Source of the DNA: Lachnospiraceae bacterium
Lineage (GTDB): Bacteria > Bacillota > Clostridia > Lachnospirales > Bianqueaceae
Direction: 5' to 3'
NCBI GenBank assembly: GCA_022794035.1
Contig: JAAWDX010000010.1
Location: forward strand, 115,822-179,821
Length of the DNA stretch: 64,000 bases
The translations under genes were made by a program, and so were the position numbers. Every line of letters begins with the position of its first letter. The stretch's first letter is position 1. Of this stretch, positions 59,114 through 64,000 are shown piece by piece. The notes under the pieces are model-generated. The model had not been told where the DNA came from, made no database searches, and worked only from the letters and a program-made list of their open reading frames with translations.

Positions 59114-59753
59114 GCCGCCTTTTGAGCTGCTGATGCAGCAACGAAGCGGCAATCATAAGAAGGCCTGCCAGAAACAGCCATATTTTGGAGGCATAGTGCC
59201 CGGTTGTCATGGAAAACAAATAGAAAGTTCCCAGCTTGGCGCCCATGCCTAGATTGAGGGCATAATACAGGAGCGGCGGCATATACCCGATGACTGTACT
59301 GCCGGTGAGGGAGGAGGTCAGCATGCCAAGCCCGCCTAAAAATGCAGCGTTTGCGGCAGTGCCGCAAAGTAGGGGCAGCGTGATTTCACATCCTTTTGTA
59401 TGCATGAATAAGCCGAATAAAACAATGAGCAGGCTGGTGAGAAGCAGGGAGTAGCCGGCCCGGAGAGAAAAGAGTTTAACGATGCTGAAAGCTTTGGCGC
59501 AGACAAGATCATGGATCTCTCTATTTTGCTCAGGAGCGAAAACCGGTGTGAGCAAAATGACGCCAATCAGAGAAACAAAGATTTCAAGCGGAATGGCAGC
59601 TGTGTCCTGAGTCAGATGAGCGGTGCCGATGAAACAAGGAATCAGCACGCAAAGGCCTGCAGCCGTAAGGAGTGAGAGCAGCGAGACATGCCGCAGGTTA
59701 ATTTTTATGATGGCCAAGATGGAAAAGTGCTTTTTTGATGGAAAAGTGTCCAC
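59106..59753 (-). CDS. ABC-2-type transporter permease, small subunit
   Basis: The 215-residue protein has about six membrane segments and no other recognisable domain. GTG at 59753 is taken as start because GGGG lies 7 bases upstream; an ATG at 59780 and a TTG at 59825 lack ribosome sites. It overlaps the upstream permease gene by 56 bases. With the neighbouring permease and ATPase it forms a heteromeric exporter like those for lantibiotic immunity or uncharacterised peptides. Confidence 0.75.
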   Translation of the reverse strand: MDTFPSKKHFSILAIIKINLRHVSLLSLLTAAGLCVLIPCFIGTAHLTQDTAAIPLEIFVSLIGVILLTPVFAPEQNREIHDLVCAKAFSIVKLFSLRAGYSLLLTSLLIVLFGLFMHTKGCEITLPLLCGTAANAAFLGGLGMLTSSLTGSTVIGYMPPLLYYALNLGMGAKLGTFYLFSMTTGHYASKIWLFLAGLLMIAASLLHQQLKRRLT

Positions 59754-60918
59754 TGAATTTCCCCTTTCTTTTTGCTTCATAGAGCAATATAGTAAGTAGC
59801 AGCAGGAGGATCGAAATGCCGGCAAAGAGCAGGCGGTTCTGCACTAAAGCCTGAAAATAGTCTAAATAATCCTGAGTTCTGAACCAGGTGTTGGGGCCGG
59901 CATTGTGCCGCGGGGCTAGGCGAAACAGGGCATAGCCGCTCTGTACGGTTTTAAAGCCCATATTCAGATCCAGCAGCCACCAAAGGCCCTGTACAGCGAT
60001 GGCGAGCGGTGTGCCGGTGAGCTCTGTAAAGAAAAAGCCTACGGAGGCTGCCATCATTACGCTGGGCAGGAGCCAGCCCAGCGCGTATTTGAGCGGCGCC
60101 AGATAGTCTAAGGAGAGGCTGCTATAGTTAGCCCAAACCGGTATATTGGAGAGATAAGCTAAGAGTATGACGGGAAGCATGACGGCGGCTATGAGCGCGA
60201 GATAGCGGGAGAGCAAAATTCGGGCGGCGGAGGCTTTTTTGGTGTAGATAAGGGCCTCCATTTTAGAGCGCTGATCCTTCATGCATAAGATAACAGCTAA
60301 AAAGACCGGCAGAACAGAAAGCAGCATAACGCCGGCATAATCAGAAAACAGGCGTGCATAGCCCCCGGTTACATGATCCTCAGAGACGGCCAGGTCATAT
60401 TGGGCCTTTGCCTCTTCATAGCTTAGCGGCACCGAGCCATAGCTGATCAAGGAATCAGGCGCATACTGAGATCCTCCGCCCAGCAGATTGTCGGTTTGCT
60501 GCATCAGCTCTTTGAACCGGTCATAGCTGATGTCGCTGCGCACAGAAGGAGGGGATTCTGGCTCCTGATTGCTCAGCAGCACTTGGGCGTCAATCCCCGT
60601 GATCTCAGACAGAATTTCTGCAATCTGAGCCTGCTCATTTTCATCAAGTCGGACAGATTTGATAAATCCGATTGGATAGGTGATATATTCATTCACGCAA
60701 AAGTCGTACCAGAGATCATGCAAGGCGCCCGGCATGACAAGATCGGGAATTTCGGCCGGCTTTGTGCCATAGACGCCTCCCGGCTGCGGCGCTTCCATTT
60801 TGTCATCCTTAAACCGAAATACGCCCTGAGAGGACAGGCCAAGAGCAAGGGCAGCTACGAGCAGAACATAAGGGAGGGAGACTACGATTTTTTTTAGCTC
60901 CTTGATGAACAGTCTCAT
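59698..60918 (-). CDS. ABC-2-type transporter permease, large subunit
   Basis: The 406-residue protein has an N-terminal membrane segment (about 12-30), an extracellular domain of about 160 residues, and five or six segments in the second half. That is the ABC-2 type with a large external loop, as in YhaP/NatB-like permeases. It overlaps the ATPase gene by 4 bases and the small permease gene at its end. The substrate is unknown. Confidence 0.82.
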   Translation of the reverse strand: MRLFIKELKKIVVSLPYVLLVAALALGLSSQGVFRFKDDKMEAPQPGGVYGTKPAEIPDLVMPGALHDLWYDFCVNEYITYPIGFIKSVRLDENEQAQIAEILSEITGIDAQVLLSNQEPESPPSVRSDISYDRFKELMQQTDNLLGGGSQYAPDSLISYGSVPLSYEEAKAQYDLAVSEDHVTGGYARLFSDYAGVMLLSVLPVFLAVILCMKDQRSKMEALIYTKKASAARILLSRYLALIAAVMLPVILLAYLSNIPVWANYSSLSLDYLAPLKYALGWLLPSVMMAASVGFFFTELTGTPLAIAVQGLWWLLDLNMGFKTVQSGYALFRLAPRHNAGPNTWFRTQDYLDYFQALVQNRLLFAGISILLLLLTILLYEAKRKGKFSGHFSIKKALFHLGHHKN

Positions 60919-61817
60919 AATGCACCTCCTGCCGCATGCGCGGAGAAGGAAGGATCATTTTGATGCAAATAAAGCATATACGCATCTTCAATATTGGGGT
61001 CACAGAGCGAAGCGCCCTGCGGAGGGTTATTTGCAATAAAGCGAATATGGAGCTGCTCGCCCTGCGTATGCATACTGGTGATGGAGAGCTGGCGCTTGAG
61101 CTTAGGCAGCTCCCTTTTGGAAGCGCTGATCGTAAACACGCGGCCCTTGGCCTGCTTAATCAAATCAGATACCGTACCGGTATAGATTACGCTTCCTTCA
61201 TTGATAATGGCAATGTCCTCACAGGCAGCTTCGATATCGCCTACAATATGTGTGGACAAAATGACGATCCGATTTTCCGCGATTTCAGAGAGCAAATTAC
61301 GGAATCTCACTCTTTCTTCCGGGTCAAGTCCGGCAGTGGGCTCATCCACAATCAGGACCTGAGGGTCATTTAGCAGCGCCTGGGCGATGCCCAAACGGCG
61401 CTTCATGCCGCCTGAAAGTGCTTTTACCTTTTTGTGCTGATGCTCAGTCAGATTAACTTTCTCTAAGAGAAGAGGAATGCGTTTCTTCCTTTCGGCAGCG
61501 GAAAGACCGGCCAGGAGGGCCAAATAGTCCATGGCATCCTTTACGCTCATGGAAGGATAGAGAGAGAATTCTTGAGGCAGATACCCGGTAATGCTGCGGA
61601 CCTGTCTTGTGTCTTCAATTGGAATCCCGCATACGGTAATGTGTCCGCTTCGTTTGGGCAGCAGCGTAGCAAGGGTCTTCATCAGCGTTGTTTTACCGGC
61701 GCCGTTGCGGCCGAGCAGACCGAACATACCCTCCTGTATTGATAGGTTTACATGGTGCAGTGCCTGCTTTTTACCGTAAAATTGATTTAAGTCTTGAATT
61801 TCAATACAATGACTCAT
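60915..61817 (-). CDS. ABC transporter ATP-binding protein
   Basis: The 300-residue protein has Walker A GRNGAGKTTLMKTL, Q-loop YLPQEF, signature LSGGMKRRLGIAQAL, Walker B VLIVDEPTAGLDP and switch STHIVGDIE. A C-terminal extension of about 90 residues follows, typical of ABC-2 exporters. The start at 61817 has GGAG about 11 bases upstream; an in-frame ATG at 61838 overlaps that site. The operon is preceded by the same 16-base motif as the two-component genes. Confidence 0.92.
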   Translation of the reverse strand: MSHCIEIQDLNQFYGKKQALHHVNLSIQEGMFGLLGRNGAGKTTLMKTLATLLPKRSGHITVCGIPIEDTRQVRSITGYLPQEFSLYPSMSVKDAMDYLALLAGLSAAERKKRIPLLLEKVNLTEHQHKKVKALSGGMKRRLGIAQALLNDPQVLIVDEPTAGLDPEERVRFRNLLSEIAENRIVILSTHIVGDIEAACEDIAIINEGSVIYTGTVSDLIKQAKGRVFTISASKRELPKLKRQLSITSMHTQGEQLHIRFIANNPPQGASLCDPNIEDAYMLYLHQNDPSFSAHAAGGAL

Positions 61818-61845
61818 AAAAACAAAAACTCCTTTCATCTTAAAT

Positions 61846-61901
61846 ACAGATGATGTTCACATCTGTTTTATAAAATAAAGGGAGTTTTTCAACTTTTTAT
61901 C
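61846..61901 (-). promoter_or_regulatory. operator region of the ABC transporter operon
   Basis: The minus strand carries GATAAAAAGTTGAAAA (61901-61886), identical to 57220-57235. Further down is the palindrome ACAGATG-N7-CATCTGT (61846-61866). The first is a likely response-regulator site and the second a possible second operator or RNA hairpin. Confidence 0.55.
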
Positions 61902-61992
61902 TATTCCTGTAAATTTGAAAAAGCGCATCGAGGTTGAAGGCTCTGTGCACTAGTGATATACTTGATTGGGAGAGGGAGACGAGCAAAACAAA

Positions 61993-62163
61993 ATGACGAA
62001 ACAGGCAGTATATCAATATTTGACGGCATATGGAATTAGCTATCAGGTTACGGAGCATGAGGCGGTGCACCATATGGCAGAGAGGAAGAGAGCGGAACTG
62101 CCTTATTCGGAATCTGTGGCTAAAAACTTATGCGAATCATTCAGGAGCACGGTAACTTTGTAG
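61993..62163 (+). pseudogene. truncated prolyl-tRNA deacylase (YbaK/ProX type)
   Basis: The 56-residue frame (MTKQAVYQYLTAYGISYQVT, then EHEAVHHMAE..ELPYSESVAKNL) matches the first third of the YbaK/ProX/PrdX editing family, which hydrolyses mischarged Cys- or Ala-tRNA(Pro). After AKNL it diverges (CESFRSTVTL, stop). The remaining roughly 100 residues, including the catalytic Lys region, are missing, so it is a remnant. A following frame (62132-62262) is open but unrecognised. Confidence 0.65.
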
Positions 62164-62274
62164 CAGTGGTGGAGATTTGCTTAAGAAATGGTGATATTCT
62201 GATAAGATCAGGCAGGAAATATCATAAAAGAATGAAGAAACTCTGTCATACTAAAGCATAAGGAGGTGATGCTG

Positions 62275-63750
62275 ATGGATTGGATAAATCGTATGGACAA
62301 AGTAATTGAATATATCGAAAGAAATCTGGACAGCGAAATCAACTACGAAACCATAGCCAAGATAGCATGCTGCTCTGTTTATAACTTTCAGCGGATTTTT
62401 TCGTTTTTGTTTAATATGCCGCTATCCGAATATATTCGCAACAGACGGCTGACTGCAGCAGCAGCGGAGCTGCGTGAAAGCAATATACGAGTGATTGACG
62501 CTGCTGTAAAATATCAATATGAATCACAGGAGTCATTCTCTCGGGCTTTTCAAAAATTCCATGGGGTAACACCCACAGCGGCGAAAAAGAAAGAGTGCGT
62601 TTTATCGATCTGCCCAAAAGCCTCTGTAAACTTTAATGAAAAGAGGGTTACTCAAATGTGTAATCAGGAAACAGATTCGATGTTACTTCAAAGAAATGAG
62701 TCAAAGCGCTTATTTTTTCAAGGAGTCAAAGGGCCGGGGACTTTGCGAGCGGCTATGTCAATGTGGTCTTATCTTGAATTTGTCGGAATTGCTCATGATG
62801 CTTGTCAAACCTACACCATTCTTTCTGCGCTGACAGGGGAGCTTTTCAGTCCTGCAGTTACTTTGTGCCTTCCGTCTGGTATAAGCAGAATGCTTGATGT
62901 TATGGGATTTGAACATGAAATTTACACAGCATATAAAGCTAGCAGCAATTACCTCGATAAAACGGCAATGAAACGGGTCATCGTTGAAAATTTGTCAAAA
63001 AAGAAACAACCTGCGATTGTGGTTACAGGCGGAGGAGATTGGTGTTTTGGCGGTACTGTGATCGGATATGAAAACGGCGGAGAAACGCTTGTAAATTGGA
63101 GCTACTTTCCATTTGATGACAGCCAAAATCCACAGCCGATTCTGAATCAAAACAGCCATTGGTATGCAGAGAATGAGACAGTGCTTGCTGTGATTCGCGG
63201 AAGAAAAACACTGTCAGGTCTTGAAAATGTTTATCGTGCAGGCGTGAAGGCAGCGGTTGCTGATTTAAGCGAAAATTATAGAGCGGCAAACCAAAAGTTT
63301 TATGCTGACTGGCAACATGTTCTGCTGCAGTCAATGGAAGAAACAGTTTTGGAAGCAAAACAAACTCGTAAAATTCCGTGTACATGGGAAATGTTACAAG
63401 ACAATGTATTAACATCAGCGGAAATAGAAAAGACGCTTCTGGAAATTGTTGATCCGTTATGGTGTGATTACGCCGAGCGACGGTTCTATGCCGCACGATT
63501 TCTGGAACAGGCGGCGGTGTTTTTGCCTAAAGCAAAAGCTGATTTAGCAAAAGCGATGGAGTTATTTGACGAAATCCACAATCTTATGTATGCGTATATA
63601 GCAAAGGTTGACCACAGTGCCGGCACGGATTTCATAAACGTAGATAAATTTCGCGATTCTGCTGTCAGAAGAGAAATGGCGGCTATTGTTGAACAATGCA
63701 GATTGAACGAGCAAAAGGCTGTTCAATATTTAAAGAGGGCGGAGGATTAG
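62275..63750 (+). CDS. AraC-family regulator with a large C-terminal domain
   Basis: The 491-residue protein has the AraC double helix-turn-helix at its N terminus (about 1-105): NYETIAKIACCSVYNFQRIF and VIDAAVKYQYESQESFSRAF. About 380 residues follow. The central part (SMWSYLEFVGIAHDACQTYT, VVTGGGDWCFGGTVIGYENG) resembles the BtrH/cysteine-peptidase-like N-terminal domain linked to AraC heads in some Firmicutes. It may sense a ligand; enzymatic activity is uncertain. The start has AGGAGG 8 bases upstream. Its target is unknown, and the divergent ABC operon is one candidate. Confidence 0.8.
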   Translation: MDWINRMDKVIEYIERNLDSEINYETIAKIACCSVYNFQRIFSFLFNMPLSEYIRNRRLTAAAAELRESNIRVIDAAVKYQYESQESFSRAFQKFHGVTPTAAKKKECVLSICPKASVNFNEKRVTQMCNQETDSMLLQRNESKRLFFQGVKGPGTLRAAMSMWSYLEFVGIAHDACQTYTILSALTGELFSPAVTLCLPSGISRMLDVMGFEHEIYTAYKASSNYLDKTAMKRVIVENLSKKKQPAIVVTGGGDWCFGGTVIGYENGGETLVNWSYFPFDDSQNPQPILNQNSHWYAENETVLAVIRGRKTLSGLENVYRAGVKAAVADLSENYRAANQKFYADWQHVLLQSMEETVLEAKQTRKIPCTWEMLQDNVLTSAEIEKTLLEIVDPLWCDYAERRFYAARFLEQAAVFLPKAKADLAKAMELFDEIHNLMYAYIAKVDHSAGTDFINVDKFRDSAVRREMAAIVEQCRLNEQKAVQYLKRAED

Positions 63751-63757
63751 ATCTTTA

Positions 63758-64000
63758 CATGCAAAGGTGGCATCTGCATGCCGGTAGATGTCTAAGCACC
63801 AATATACACCGACATGCAGAAGTGGCATCTGCATGTCGGTAGACGTCCAAGCTCCAATATATACCAACATGCAGAAGTGGCATTTGCATGTCGGTAGACG
63901 TCCAAGCACCAATACATACCAACATGCAGAAGTGGCATTTGCATGTCGGTAGACGTCCAAGCACCAATACATACCAACATGCAGAAGTGGCATTTGCATG
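63758..64000. repeat. tandem hairpin array, 55 bp period (array 2, runs off the window)
   Basis: Units begin with CTGCATG or TTGCATG at 63774, 63829, 63884, 63939 and 63994, exactly 55 bases apart. The left arm ACCGACATGCAG and right arm CTGCATGTCGGT form a 12-bp stem with loop AAGTGGCAT. The spacer is AGACGTCCAAGCACCAATAC-like. The core TGCATGTCGGT is shared with array 1 at 27.55 kb, but loop and spacer differ. It starts 8 bases after the AraC gene stop and continues past the window end. Confidence 0.9.

Noticed and set aside
63730..63999. Cys/His-rich repeat proteins encoded in array 2
   Set aside because: Same reason: overlapping frames across a tandem repeat, none with a ribosome site.

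Overview
The window looks like a chromosomal segment of a strictly anaerobic, spore-forming Clostridia, most like Lachnospiraceae. The evidence is the gene set: a CotF-type spore coat pair, an 8Fe ferredoxin, two DUF1858 proteins, a 2-hydroxyacyl-CoA dehydratase-type activase, a RACo-like corrinoid activator, and Gram-positive gene orders (gdpP-rplI-dnaB; tsaE-tsaB-rimI). Base composition is roughly balanced. Strong AGGAGG ribosome sites and canonical -35/-10 pairs made most start and promoter choices possible. I see no prophage, insertion sequence, rRNA, tRNA cluster or CRISPR array; the one confident RNA gene is tmRNA.

Layout. 0-3.2 kb: a zinc-ribbon membrane protein, a Gfo/Idh/MocA oxidoreductase and a HipB/HipA-like pair with an operator inside its promoter. 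3.3-8.2 kb (minus): a GH123-like DUF4091 protein and two tandem MutS-like ATPases in one operon. 8.3-11.4 kb: an APH-fold kinase behind a structured leader, and a solute-binding-like lipoprotein. 11.8-15.2 kb: a ribbon-helix-helix regulator and ClpB. 15.3-30.7 kb: accessory genes (APH, DUF1858, VOC, DUF6886, RACo-like, two MATE pumps, coat proteins, GNAT, nucleotidyltransferase, D-cysteine desulfhydrase, tmRNA, a frameshifted lipoprotein, HAD, ABC exporter, Nudix, MarR). 30.9-33.7 kb: a three-gene split activase. 33.8-40.9 kb: phosphoesterase-argH-amidotransferase-DUF951, then gdpP-rplI-dnaB. 40.9-50 kb: ferredoxin, an unknown membrane protein, DUF1858, then mecA-unknown-tsaE-tsaB-rimI-DUF1846-ThuA-M42. 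50-55.5 kb: an ABC transporter, a two-component system and mntP. 55.6-61.8 kb: a transglycosylase, an amidohydrolase, a second two-component system and a convergent ABC transporter that shares its operator motif. 62-64 kb: a prolyl-tRNA deacylase remnant and an AraC regulator with a large C-terminal domain.

The most unusual content lies between genes. At least five intergenic regions are built from short words repeated in direct and inverted orientation. There are two tandem arrays with a 54-55 bp period sharing the core TGCATGTCGGT (27.55 and 63.77 kb), and two copies, in opposite orientation, of a multi-stem element with TAACGGG/CCCGTTA stems (11.4 and 41.6 kb). Hairpin arrays lie at 20.5, 28.6 and 41.3 kb. 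Among the genes, the best candidates for an undescribed system are the paired MutS-like ATPases with their GH123-like partner and the split activase operon. All family names come from reading the translations; no database search was run.
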